Assembly: GCF_048771995.1 (NCBI RefSeq)
Contig: NC_133030.1
Location: forward strand, 60,420,001-60,484,000
Reading direction: 5' to 3'
DNA length: 64,000 nucleotides
DNA from: Taeniopygia guttata
Lineage: Eukaryota; Chordata; Aves; Passeriformes; Estrildidae
In this document: positions 28,501-38,100 of the stretch, one piece after another
Numbering within the stretch: the first letter of the stretch is position 1
How the letters are laid out: every line of letters begins with the position of its first letter
Program-made: the position numbers and the translations under genes
Notes under the pieces: generated by a model
Told to the model about the DNA's origin: nothing
Databases searched by the model: none
Seen by the model: the letters and a program-made list of their open reading frames with translations, nothing else

Positions 28501-31500
28501 ATTTGCTTATGTACTATTACTTCAATGTTCCCGAGTTTTATCATTCTGTTCTTAAAGCTGTTTCAGAAAAACCTGGAGATCAGAATTATTGACAATAAGG
28601 AAACTTTTCTTACAATGAATTCTTGTTCAACACTGACATTTCACTGACCCTGCATTCTGAACTTTGTATTTCAATAACTTAACACCATATGAGCCTCCAG
28701 CATGAGGAGAAAAGTAGTTTTGTGTTTTACTTTAGATCATTACTTGAAAATTTTATTAAAGGAAACAGCTATTCACATTATAAATTAATGTCTCCTCTTT
28801 TCCTTTTATTGTATGGTATGTTAATTCTTCTCTTAAAAAGAAATAGATTCTGTCTTCTGTCCACGTTTTCCTTGTACACAAGGCTTGCACACAGTGCAAG
28901 GAGGCTCATATATTTTAGCCACAGATTTTCAGCTGGAAGAATGATTTTACAAGGTTTATGTCTTAAAATCTGCAAAAATTATTCTGAATTTCACTGAGTG
29001 CAACCGCTATCATTACAGGTACATTGTGTCAAATAAAACTTGACTATTCAGCCCTGCAATTACCTGTGCAAAAGCCTCTCTGAACAACAATTAATTATTA
29101 TCCTACTTGAAATGGAAAAGGAATCAAGATGTGGACGACTTTAAAAAAATGTCCCCTCCAAAAACTATATTAGATTGTGCAAAACAAGATGTAATTACTG
29201 ACATTGTGACCTGTAACTGGAAATACATTGTTCAAAGATTACAGCCCATAAATGAAACGTGGCCACTCACCTACAGTGTACCAACTGGCATCTGTCAGCT
29301 TGCTGATAACTGCTTCCTGAAAAGATCCATCGGGCATTTTGGTTTCAACCATCGCTCCAACCTGCAACAAGGAGCAGCTCAAGGTTACCTGGAAGCCCAC
29401 ACGCAGAAAATTGATAAAAACACACTGATCCTCCCAGAGCAAGCCAAGTTTACTTTTTAAGACTCCATTTAGCTAAATGCTGCTTTGAAAGTTTAGTTAT
29501 TGTAAGACCCTGTTTAGTTACAGGTAAGAACAAAGGTCCTTCAGCAGGAAGGCTGAACTACAAGTAGACACTAAAGCACTGAGAAACTCAGAACATCTAA
29601 ATTCAGCGTGACTTCATCATCTCAAGAAATAAAAGATCAATAGAAAACAAATATCCAAAGTCATTAATTCATTAGTGATAATCATTCAATTACTAGTATT
29701 TCTTATACTTTAAACAAAGTCCTACTGTCAGCTAGATCAGTAGCAGCCTTAGTGTTCCTGCAGGAGCAACACAGAAAAGACAAATACAAGCAAGATTACC
29801 TTCTCTGGAGAACTCTATTTGCATGTAGTGCTTATAACACAACTCTGCATTTTAGCACACAACTGTTACACAGAATGAAAATACAAACAAACACCTTTTT
29901 ATATAAAATACATTAACTATTCTAAAACACTGAGTAATTGTATTTACTCTTGTCTAATGGGCTTGAATGTGGCTTGGCACTCAAGTTCTTAATTACTTCT
30001 GAGAAGTTTCAACGTTTCATTATTTATAAGAAGTTTTGCATTTTATGAGAACATACAAAAATCCCTGTGCAGGGAAAATTGTGTATCAAGTACACAACAC
30101 ATAGAAGCATAAATAGCTACAAAAATTAAGACTAATTCCTCAGAACCCATCTGATTTAAAGTGATGAGCCTCCTTCTGCTGATTCAATTCTGAAGAACAG
30201 GTACCCACCTAAAGAAGATCAACATTTAAGTTTTAGAAATGTATGTGATTACCAAAAGAAGGCATGCAATATACATACTCTTAGAGGTCCTTTCACTTGG
30301 TCATCTTGCACTAACTGCGTTGAGTTATCCCCCTTCAAGACCACCTGAAAGATCATTAATGAACTTTTTAATACACATCTGATTTCTTAATAGCACACAA
30401 AAACCTCAAGAAAATGTGCATATATATATATATATATATATATGCATATATATAAAGACCTTATCATCCACATTAAGATTATCAATTAGACTCAAATGTT
30501 ACAACAGAAAACACCTGGCATGGCCAATTTTACTGACAGGAAGCCCCAAGTACCACATTTTTTAATCTGAAACATCATAATTAAAGAGCAGGGCAAATCA
30601 AACACCAGTCATTCCAAAGCAAAGAAAATACATTTTCTGGTGAGTTTAGAATTTGACACAATGCAGGGCAAACGTGGAACTGGGCTTCCAAATGAGAAGT
30701 GTTTTTTTGGTTTTTTTTTCTGTGATTCAACTGTAGAATTTCACTGACAACACTTTCAATACAGAACTACAACAAAAATAAAAACCTCTTTTTATTAAAA
30801 ATGTATCAAAAAATAACCACATTGGCTGTGATAACAGCATTTCTGCCACCTTGAGCAAGTTTTTATGGGGAAGATGTGGAACACCACCCATGTGATGAAA
30901 ATAAGGATCAGTTAAAGTGTAAGTAAACTGTGCTTCTCCCTTTAAAATTTTATATTCCAGAAGGGAACAGCAAGGAAACGGTGAACACCAGCCTATGCAG
31001 TTTAATTTTTAAAAAATCCAAAATTTTTATTTATTTTCAGGAACCAAAAGTTCCAGAAGCTTGCTTTGATAATGATGTCCAGTTTTCTGGCTCCCTCAAT
31101 TATTCTCCAAGCACAGACTACACTTTAGCTGTATTTATAAACACAACACCAGTGGCATGCCAAAACAGCAGTAGTATTAACACACATTCAGGTTAAAAAT
31201 GCACTTTATGCTGATACAAAATTTAAAATAAAAATTGCAGAGGGATGAATACAGGTTGTCCTCCTGCTCAGGAAAAGGCTACCAGACGTTTTGGACTTTT
31301 TGCACTTTTGGCAAGCGTGCCAGGGTGCGCCTACACACTCTTAATTACAGTATCAGGCTTAGCTTGTTAAAACTTCTATTGTTATAATATAATTGAGAGC
31401 CAGTGACAGGAATTTCTACCAAGTCACAGCAGCCTCATGTAATTCCAAATCTTATCGTGGAGTAATAAAGCATCTGATTCTAATGAGAAAAAGAAACTCC

Positions 31501-34009
31501 TACCTATTAACAGGCTAAATACTCTACTAGACCAAAGATGCAGACAAAATCAAGCTTGTCAGACCTGCACACTGCTTCCTACAGAGCTTCTCATTAAGAC
31601 ACATTTCAAAGAACACCACAAGTTCCCCTAAGTACTTATTAAGAACAAGCAAAAGACTCCAGTTTCTGAATTACATTTTTTTCTATTGATGAGAAGGACT
31701 CTGATAAAGTGATATGATCTATATATGTAACTTAAGAGGCTGATGGCTTGTTCTACTTCATCTAAGTCTTAAAGCACACAAAAGCTTGGATATATAGTTA
31801 CAAAAAGCAGCTTTCACCTCAATTTCTAGGGGATTTTGGGTCACTAATGACTTATTTACATATCTTGGACAGCAGGCACTGAAGTAGGAAGTGGGAAGAC
31901 TTTGACAAGACAAAGAAGAACAACTTCTGTATTTACTTTCAATTTTAACTTGCATTTAACAATGTTTTATTCTTATTCTCACATACTGGTATTTACAACA
32001 GTATTACAACACCAAAATGACAACTTTCTCTTTTGGTTGTTTTTCCAGAAGTCCCATAAAGGTGAATATTATGTTCCAATAGCACCCAAGTACAGAAATT
32101 CAGCTACAGCCAGGGCATGCTGCTTTAGAAGCTGCATCAAGATGCTCAAAACTTAAATATTAGCCTAGGCATTCCTAAAACCCGGCCTAAGAAACAAATT
32201 ATTGCCATCTCTCTTGCTGTTGACTTGTTTTTGCATTGCCTTTTCAGTTCCCAACTGTGAGAGTGCCAGTTGGTATGAAATAGAACTTTTGCTTCTGAAG
32301 AGGATGATCTTATTCCTTATTATTCATGTAAAGCCATAATCCTGTATTTGTGATATCAAAACTTATTGCTGGGAAACTGATGCATTTGAAAACAGAAGAC
32401 AAATGCAGTCAGGAAAAAAGAAGCAAGAAAGCTCATTTTTGTTCCATCATCCCACTAAAAAATATAATACAAAAATCAACATTTCCCCCCAGAATAAAGC
32501 AAAAAAAAAAAAAAAAACCCAAGCAAAAAACCCTCATCCTAAACCAAACAACAAAACATGAAAAAAAAAAAAAAAACATATTTAAGTGCTGTTTAAAATT
32601 CATACAGTGAAGTGATGAACATTTTCTAATCTTCAGGAGCAGGATCTCCTGTGACAGCCCTTTCAGCACAACGCTTTACCAAAACCAGCAGCAGCCTCAG
32701 CACTCTCACCTTGACTTTCACAAGCCTTTTCACCGTCTTAATCTTTGCCTCGCAGAAGGCACCACGGTACTTGGCACTGACATCAGTCCCCACTGTCAGG
32801 TAGGCAGGCTCATCTGCTGCCTGGAGGGGAACAAAAACACAAAAATAAACTTTAGCTCTTACTTATTGTTACAACTGCATCATGATGTATTTCATTTTAC
32901 ACCTTTTAGACCTATTGGATTTTTAATTGATAAATTGTCTGTCCTTGAGATTGCCATTGCAGAGTTCTTCAAAAGGGAAAAAAAAACATAGCAAACAAGT
33001 TACAGGAAGTTTTGGTTTGTCACTGATGTTGACACACACCTCCTGTCAAATCATTGTCAGACTCTCCCAGAAATGTTTCTGAGGGTATTAATTGATCTGC
33101 TTATAAAAAGAGCAACAAATTGAAGGAGTAACTATTAATTCAAGTAGGTTCTGTACAAAAGGAAAACACTGCAACTGCAAAAAGGCAATAGACAGCTGTA
33201 TTTTTTTCAGCTATAAGCAATCCAAAGACACAGATGATTTAAAACATTTGAGATTGGTGTCATCCCAATTTACAATTAAGTCTGAAACATTCTATTTATA
33301 GGATATCTTTCCTGGTGACTAAAAGGAGACCTCTAGAGAAATCTGTTGTAATCTTTTAAACAGCTATTAAAAATTATTTTTCTTTCCTGGAATGCCTTTA
33401 TTAAAACTTAATTGCCAGTGCATTTTAAAAGAAAAATATTAATCACGTTTTCCTTAACCTGGACTTTAATACTCAGCATTTCATTTACTGTACTTATTGC
33501 AGCTGATAAACAAGGACAAAATAACAACACTGGAAAGACAGGAAATGGGTGCAGAATCTAAAATAAAATGGGATATGTACGGGTTTTTTTTTAATAACTT
33601 AATTATTTCATTCAACTCTGAAGGGAAAAGGAAAAGTTTTGTAAATTATACTGCAATTGTTGAGCCTTTGTACTGAGCAAACAGGCAACAGCAAAGGCGG
33701 GACAAAAGCTGTGGTTTTGCAAACTTGCCATAGCAGCTGCTGATACAGGAAGCGTTTAAAGACGGGAGCCCGAAGGACAACAACAACTCAGAGGCGATGA
33801 GGATGTTCCGAGCGCTCCTGCACGGCGGTGAGAGCTTTAAATCACCTGCACCTCGCCGGGGAGCAGGAACAGCACTCACAGCACGCACCGAACCCCGCGT
33901 TCTCCCACTGCTGCCGTGCCCGGGCGGAGAGCGATTAAAAATGAAATCTCCAGAGCGGCGGGCGAACAGGGCGGCGATCCCCGCTCCCGCCGGAGCCGCC
34001 TACCTTCAT
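168..34009 (-). CDS. ARID4A: ARID4A (RBBP1), AT-rich interaction domain protein 4A; 5' part of gene, start codon to ARID domain
   Basis: ARID4A is a nuclear chromatin reader that binds the retinoblastoma protein and the SIN3-HDAC corepressor. I read 14 coding exons on the minus strand, each with AG/GT borders: 34009-34004 (ATG AAG), 32820-32710, 30344-30279, 29361-29271, 19955-19876, 19774-19680, 19117-18985, 17587-17508, 15799-15723, 14292-14126, 4550-4478, 2210-2116, 1795-1698, 396-168. Together they total 1401 bases, 467 codons, with every split codon joining in frame. The translation matches remembered human ARID4A closely (about 1257 residues in full). The chosen ATG has an in-frame TAA four codons upstream and A at -3. 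The gene runs off the left edge after the exon ending ...SPR, so the chromobarrel and C-terminal R2 region are not here. It is ARID4A rather than ARID4B, from the sequence and from neighbours PSMA3 and ACTR10. No break or frameshift is seen. Confidence 0.97.
1900..2062 (-). repeat. CR1 LINE 3' fragment
   Basis: Reads GGTTGGAAGGGACCTTAAAA, TCCAGTTCCAACC, then a cysteine-free GC-rich stretch ending CTTCCCTGGGCAAAC, all standard CR1 3' sequence in minus orientation. It lies in ARID4A intron 13, within 60 bp of exon 13. Confidence 0.88.
5241..5393. repeat. Low-complexity tracts (poly-G, poly-A, AACC repeats)
   Basis: Ten consecutive G at 5,242-5,251 followed by more G runs, then a poly-A and A/C-rich stretch with repeated CAACCAACC at about 5,328-5,393. 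In ARID4A intron 11; no gene content. Confidence 0.9.
6680..6760 (-). repeat. CR1 LINE 3' end, very short
   Basis: About 80 bp: TAGAATGGGTTGGGATGGAA followed by GACCTTAAAGACCATCTAGT and CCAACCCCCCTGGCA. Similarity fades after about 6,760. It lies in ARID4A intron 11. Confidence 0.75.
8416..8622 (-). repeat. CR1 LINE 3' fragment
   Basis: Begins TCACAGAATCTTAGAATGGT and continues through CCAACCTGGCCTTGGACAGT and CTGTGCCAGGGCCTCACCAT, in minus orientation. Moderately diverged, with small deletions compared with other copies here. In ARID4A intron 11. Confidence 0.88.
9468..9534. repeat. Unclassified interspersed repeat, copy 1 (67 bp)
   Basis: TGGATTCCACAGCTTCTCCT starts a 67-bp stretch that recurs 1.5 kb away (11,012-11,078) in the same orientation with about seven differences and no gaps. 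The flanks do not match. It is not CR1. Confidence 0.7.
11012..11078. repeat. Unclassified interspersed repeat, copy 2 (67 bp)
   Basis: Second copy of the 67-bp element described at 9,468. It shares GCTTCTCCTAtCAGCACAT (lower case marks a difference) and CACCTGTCTGGAAT, about 90% identical overall. In ARID4A intron 11. Confidence 0.7.
11760..12235. promoter_or_regulatory. Isolated CpG island inside ARID4A intron 11, possible internal promoter
   Basis: About 475 bp of CpG-rich sequence in an otherwise AT-rich 9.6 kb intron. It contains an NRF1-type decamer GCGCCTGCGC (11,985-11,994), GGCCATT and GCCATC motifs resembling YY1 sites near 12,040, and a GGGAA repeat (12,058-12,080). On the minus strand there is a perfect donor GAGAAT|GTAAGT with the last exon base at 11,822. 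Open frames here (for example minus 12,335-11,871) do not resemble any family I know. A CR1 insertion begins about 130 bp to the right. It could be an internal first exon of ARID4A, a separate non-coding transcript, or an unmethylated enhancer. Confidence 0.45.
12362..13150 (-). repeat. CR1 LINE, 5'-truncated, about 0.8 kb
   Basis: The largest CR1 copy in the window. On the plus strand it reads GGGTTGGAAGGGACCTTAAA near the low-coordinate end, then CTCTGGGCAACCTGTGCCAG, CCCTTGTCCAAAGTCCCTCT and a stretch resembling the reverse-transcriptase 3' end. The element is therefore in minus orientation with its 3' end at 12,362. Full CR1 elements are about 4.5 kb, so most of the 5' end is missing, which is typical. 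It lies in ARID4A intron 11 in the same orientation as the gene. Confidence 0.9.
13340..13690. other. Extremely AT-rich block with a short palindrome
   Basis: About 350 bp of nearly pure A/T just right of the large CR1. It includes a perfect 9-bp inverted repeat AAGTCCACA-A-TGTGGACTT at 13,468-13,486 followed by a T run. No reading frame or known repeat was recognised. Confidence 0.6.
14126..19955 (-). CDS. ARID4A: ARID4A exons 6-11: second Tudor barrel, acidic linker and RBB1NT domain
   Basis: Exon 6 (from residue 92) encodes [19 protein letters not shown], the end of the tandem Tudor. Exon 7 (residues 119-150) holds [20 protein letters not shown], a basic patch. Exon 8 (151-194) opens with a run of Glu/Asp and continues into [14 protein letters not shown], the start of the RBB1NT domain. 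Exons 9 and 10 carry [11 protein letters not shown] and [13 protein letters not shown], and exon 11 carries NWKMDISEI followed by a second acidic, Ser-rich stretch. RBB1NT spans about residues 168-262. Exons 6-8 sit within 1 kb of each other, while intron 5 upstream (9.3 kb) and intron 11 downstream (9.6 kb) are the two longest introns in the window. The exon 11 linker is the most diverged part relative to human ([14 protein letters not shown], then a shorter acidic run). Confidence 0.95.
16909..16936. other. Short imperfect hairpin
   Basis: GCTCCTCC and GGAGGAGG arms around TTTTGGAGT could fold as a short stem in ARID4A intron 9. It is too short and too C/T-rich to call a microRNA precursor. 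Confidence 0.25.
19956..29270 (-). other. ARID4A: ARID4A intron 5 (9.3 kb)
   Basis: AT-rich sequence without a recognised repeat family. A GC-richer patch at about 24,420-24,700 (GGTGATGGTGGTGGAG, then CTGGGAACTGGTCAAACC) and another at 22,380-22,620 stand out in composition but match nothing I know. Exon 5 ends in phase 1 and exon 6 restores it, so no exon is missing. Confidence 0.85.
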
Positions 34010-34065
34010 CTTTAAGGGTTATGTGAGCGATTCCAGCTCCAGGACTTCTCCTCGCACGGGCAACA
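29271..34065 (-). CDS. ARID4A: ARID4A exons 2-5: translation start and first Tudor-type barrel
   Basis: Exon 2 (34065-34004) is mostly 5' UTR and ends with ATG AAG at a GTAGGC donor. Exon 3 (residues 3-39) starts [18 protein letters not shown], the N-terminal signature of the family. Exon 4 (residues 40-61) contains [12 protein letters not shown]. Exon 5 (from residue 62) contains [20 protein letters not shown]. In the family these residues form the N-terminal tandem Tudor module, which binds DNA and histone tails. The stretch is almost unchanged from human by memory; the visible differences are conservative (for example VVLKGDNS where human has VLLKQDNT). The introns between exons 2-3 and 4-5 are about 1.2 and 0.9 kb. 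Intron 3 (2.4 kb) carries a long TA microsatellite close to exon 4. Confidence 0.95.
30419..30454. repeat. (TA)n microsatellite near ARID4A exon 4
   Basis: Alternating TA for about 24 bases, interrupted by TGCA, then a further TA run. It lies 75-110 bp upstream of the exon 4 acceptor in transcript sense, close to the likely branch-point zone. Confidence 0.95.
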
Positions 34066-34352
34066 CTGCAAAACAAGAGCGGGGGAGGCTGAGGGCTGAG
34101 CGCGGGGCTCCCCGCGAGGGGCGGCGGGGGGAGCCCGGGGAAGGCGGAGGGAGGGACGGAGGGAAGGAGCCGCCGCCCGTCCCGGCCGCGCCGAGGGAGC
34201 GCGGCCGCCGCTTCCCGCCGGGCGGCCCCGCGCTCGGTGTGTGTCACGTCGCCATTTGCTCCGCGGGGCTCAGGGACCGCCGCCCCCCCAGCCGCCTCAA
34301 CTTTCCGCGGCCCCGCCGGGCCCCCTCCTCCTCCTCCTCCTCCCGGACTTAC

Positions 34353-34780
34353 GCCTCCCGCCGCCGCCCCGGGGCAGCGTCGCAGCCCCCCGGCCCAGGG
34401 AAAGCGGGGGCCGATCCCGGGGATACCGGGACAGAGTTGGGGGGTCCCGGTCCCGAGGGTCCCGCTCCGTGAGGGGGGCGGCGCGCGCGTCCGTGCGCTC
34501 CCACAGGGCGGGGGAGGGGGAGCGGAGGGGGGGGGGGGGTGTTTTAAAGCGCAGCTCCCGGAGCCGCTTCGCGTCCCCTCCCCCGGGACGGCGGCGCGGC
34601 AGCCGCAACTCCACCACCACCACTACCACCGCCGCCGCCTCTTCCTCCTTCTCTCCCTCCTCCTCCTGGCGCGTCCCTTCCTACCTGCGAACTCCTCGTT
34701 CCGCAGCCCCCGCGCCGCCCGGGCCCCTCCGCAGACGGCGGCGGCGGCCCCGGCTGAGCGCGGCCCCCGCTCCGCTCCGC
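34353..34780 (-). promoter_or_regulatory. ARID4A: ARID4A non-coding first exon and core promoter (candidate donors)
   Basis: Exon 2 begins with an acceptor (TGTTTTGCAG) at 34066, so at least one non-coding exon must lie upstream in the CpG island. Two minus-strand donors fit. One is CGCAG|GTAGGAAG, with the last exon base at 34685. The other is GGAGGC|GTAAGTCC, with the last exon base at 34353. The first is the stronger match and would place the transcription start somewhere near 34.75-34.9 kb, just downstream of the CCAAT array. No TATA box is present, as is usual for a CpG-island promoter. Choosing between the donors, or using both, needs transcript data. Confidence 0.55.
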
Positions 34781-34892
34781 CCCCCCCCGGCTCTTCTCTC
34801 CCGCCCCCCTCCCCCCCCCGCCCCGCGCGCGGACCCGCCCCGCGCCGCAGCGCGAGCCCCAATAAACAAGCGGCGGGAGCGGGGCTGCTCCC

Positions 34893-35026
34893 ATTGGCCG
34901 CCGCTCCGACGCCCCGCGCGCATTGGGCCGCCGCGGACAGCACCGCCATTGGTTCGCGGCGCGGCCCCGGGCGCACGGGATTGGCGAGCGGCGGGGACCG
35001 GAAAGGCAACGGCGCGATGTGATTGG
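34893..35026 (-). promoter_or_regulatory. Array of five CCAAT boxes (NF-Y type)
   Basis: ATTGG, which is CCAAT on the minus strand, occurs at 34893-34897, 34922-34926, 34948-34952, 34980-34984 and 35022-35026. All five are in the same orientation, with starts 29, 26, 32 and 42 bp apart. NF-Y binds CCAAT pairs spaced about three helical turns apart in many housekeeping promoters, so the near-regular spacing is meaningful. The array sits between the presumed ARID4A start and the plus-strand candidate exon. Confidence 0.7.
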
Positions 35027-35119
35027 CTCGGGGCGGGACGGGCCGGGGGGCGGAACGGTGGCGGTGGGGGCGGGGCCGGCGCGTGCGGCGCGCAGGCGCG
35101 GCGGCCGCGGCGTCGCCGG

Positions 35120-38100
35120 CGCCATTTTGTGCGCGGCTCTTTCCCATTTTAGGCCGCGGGGAGAGGGAGGAGCGGGAGCGGCCGTGGGATCGGCGGAAGG
35201 AACGGCCGGGAGGCTCATCCTGAGGTCTGCGGAGGCGGCACCGCGTCTCTTCCCGGCTGTATGACCCCGTCGCTGCGTCTTGGTGGCGGCCGCGCTTGAG
35301 GCGGCGCCGGCGCAGGAGCGGGCCCGACCGGAGGCGGAAGTGGAGCGGCCGCCATGGAGGCGCCGGGACCGCCCGCCGTGAGGGCGCGGAGCCGGCGGGG
35401 CGGCCCGAGCGCCCCGCAGAGACACGCCCGGGGTGCAGGTAGGGGCTGCCGGCCCGCGCCGCCTTCCCGCGGGGGAGGGCGCGGCTCCGCCGCCCTCCAT
35501 CGTCCCCGTGAGGCGTGTGGGGACGGAGCGCGGCCGGCTCCGGCTGTTCGAGCGCTTCCCCACGCTTCCCTCTGCAGGAAGGGTGGCCCGGCCAGGGATG
35601 AGCAGCGCGGAGGAGGCTGAGGGCTTTTTTTGGGAGATGTGTAGGGGTGTTGCCGTGTCTGGTCCGGGAGGTGCGGCCTTACGAGGCGGGATACCCACAC
35701 CTGTCTGAGTCCTTTGAGAGAGTTGGATCTCAGAGAGGAGTTTTGACTTTATTAAGTAGGAGTTATAGGCTGAAGCCTATGATAAAACTAAATGTTTTAA
35801 ATTTCGTTTCACATTTTGGCATGTTATACAGAATTTATTCTGTGGCTTATGGTAATGTAGATGCATATTTTTTACTCTGAAATAAGAGATCCATAGTTTC
35901 TATTCCAATAGCAGCTATTTGACACTGCTCACTGTGAGCTCAAAGGCATCTCTGAGGGTTACCTAAAGCAACAGTGGGGGAACCATTGTGTTAATTTGAC
36001 AGAAATAGATGGTTAATTTAGGTATAGTTCCCATGTAAGTTCTGCTCTGAATGTGGCCTTTGTATTTATTTATTTTTAAAATTAAATCTGATGCTTTGGA
36101 AAGTGGCAGGTAATGGGAGAGTCCTCTAGGGAGTTCAGTGAGCAGAGGTGTGTGGTGCAGGTAAGCACTGAAGGTTTAATGAGGCACAAAGCACTCAAGA
36201 GTTGTTTGGAATTGACTGCAGGCAAGGCAAGACATGGAGGAAAGGTCTGGAATTTTGGTGTTTGGATCTGGCTTATAAATATCAAGATGGTTGAAGGAAG
36301 ATCTCTACAGAAAGTCTAAAGGTTGAGGCATTTAGTGTTGAGGGAGCTTTGATTCTATTCAGGGAATGAACTGGAGAGTATCTGAGGGAACCTACAAGAG
36401 ACCTGGAGAGGGACTTTGGACAAGGACATGGAGTGACAGGAGAGGGGGAATGGCTTTGCACTGACTGAGAGCAGGTTGAGCTTCCATATGAGGAAGAAAT
36501 TCCTGCCCGTGAGGATGTGGGGCCCTGGCACAGGGTGCCCAGAGCAGCTGTGGCTGCCCCTGGGTCCTTGGAAGTGTCAAAGGCCACGTTGGACACAGCT
36601 TGGAGCACCCTGGGGCAGTGGGAGATGTCCCTGCCCATGGCAGGGGGGTTGGAATTGGATGATGTTTTTAAAGCTCCTTCCAACCCAAACCATTCTCTGA
36701 TCCTCTGACTTACATTATGTTATGTCTAACCTAAATGTTAACAAAACTTCCAAAATTCCATTTGAATGTGAACTTCTGATGTCTCTGTGGAATGTGTTGG
36801 GAAATCCTGGCTTGGACTGTGAGCTTTCCTGAGGCATGGTTTGTATCTCTGTACTGAGTGTAGAACCATTCAATAAATAACAGTTTGTGATGGAACTAAT
36901 CAGTCTTGTTTCTGATTTCTAGCATAAAATTCCTGCCCCTGTGGATGTATCAGTTACAGCCAGGACAATTAGGAGGCTCATGGCACATCACCCACCAAGC
37001 AAAAGGACTTTATTTCTGTTTAGCCAGTGAGCAGGAGAGGTGACTTGTCTTTTATGGTATTTTAAGTACCTAAGAATGCCCAGTGGGCAGCTCAGCACAG
37101 CACAAATGTCCTCACACAGATTAAGGATGATTTCTGTTGTCATGCAATCAGAGCACTGTGCTTTTGGCAAGGCAGGAAAAAAAGTCTAATTTTGGTTTAA
37201 ATATCTTTTCATTGGAATAGGAACTTCAAGACTCAAGAATTACTCCATGGTACTGAAATTTTTCATCCTAAATGTTAAGCAGCTCTGAAACTTGAAGCCA
37301 TCCTGGCTGTGCTGGATCTTTGCACTGTGCCCCGTCCCCCTATGCAAACCCTTACAGGAAAACTGGGAATGAGTGGAAGAAATGAGCAGAGAAGGTCACT
37401 TTGGTGAGCCTTTTTATCATGGCCTGGTGTGTTAACTGCACAGAGTTAACAACTGAGAAGCTCTAGAGTGGGACAATCACAGTAAGTCCTTTTATGATCT
37501 AATCTCTCTGTAAACAGACATGCTGTGAGATAGAAACATTTCATTTTTTAGATCACTGTTCAAAGCAGCAGTATTTGGTTATCTGTACTTTGTTAGTACC
37601 AAAGGTCTTGTGGGTGCAGCATGGGAGATTTGCCTGGGGATATGCATTTGAGCAAATTAAAGACTTCTTAATTTAAAAACAATTAAAAGCATTAAGGCAG
37701 AAGCACAACACTGGTCATTGGTCACATGAAATTCTAAGTGATGGCTGTAAGTAAATTAGTAAAAATAATGCACTTAAGCACTTGCAAATGTGTTTGGTGT
37801 ATTAGTTGCAGAATATATTTATCCCAGAAATCTTGCCCAAAGTCTTCCATACATGTAGCACTTGATAAGAAAAAGCAAATTTAGGAACTGTATCTTACAG
37901 TTCTCTTTACAAGAGCAGCAGAACAAGTAACTGTTGAATGTATCACGTGGCTTCCTTCAGATCACAGCTAAAGAAGATTTCTGGGATAAGTGAGAGGGTT
38001 TTATTCTGTTCAGTAATCACATACTGCTCTTGACATATTGGATTTTTTTGTAGATAAAAGAACTCAGAATATACATACAATTGCAGCCAAAATACTGTAG

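Larger units (their letters stand above)
33880..35640. promoter_or_regulatory. CpG island, probable bidirectional promoter of ARID4A (-) and a plus-strand transcript
   Basis: The sequence changes abruptly from AT-rich intron to very GC- and CpG-rich for about 1.7 kb, then back to AT-rich after about 35.65 kb. Inside are the ARID4A start exon, an array of CCAAT boxes (34,893-35,026), an NRF1-type decamer GCGCAGGCGC (35,090-35,099) and a YY1-like GCGCCATTTT (about 35,119). A perfect-Kozak ATG lies on the plus strand at 35,354. Long open frames on both strands here are a side effect of high GC and few stop codons; I do not call them genes. Confidence 0.85.

Noticed and set aside
29107-29460. 117-codon plus-strand open frame
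   Set aside because: It lies antisense across ARID4A exon 5, whose coding sense and splice borders are clear on the minus strand.
30930-31196. Plus-strand open frame preceded by an acceptor-like TTTATTTTCAG at 31,040
   Set aside because: No matching donor or second exon, AT-rich codon content, and it sits inside an ARID4A intron on the opposite strand.
34544-35698. 384-codon minus-strand open frame and several 100-300 codon frames on both strands in the CpG island
   Set aside because: They consist of low-complexity Arg/Ala/Gly/Pro in all frames, as expected when GC-rich sequence has few stop codons. They overlap each other and the promoter, and none shows domain or family similarity.
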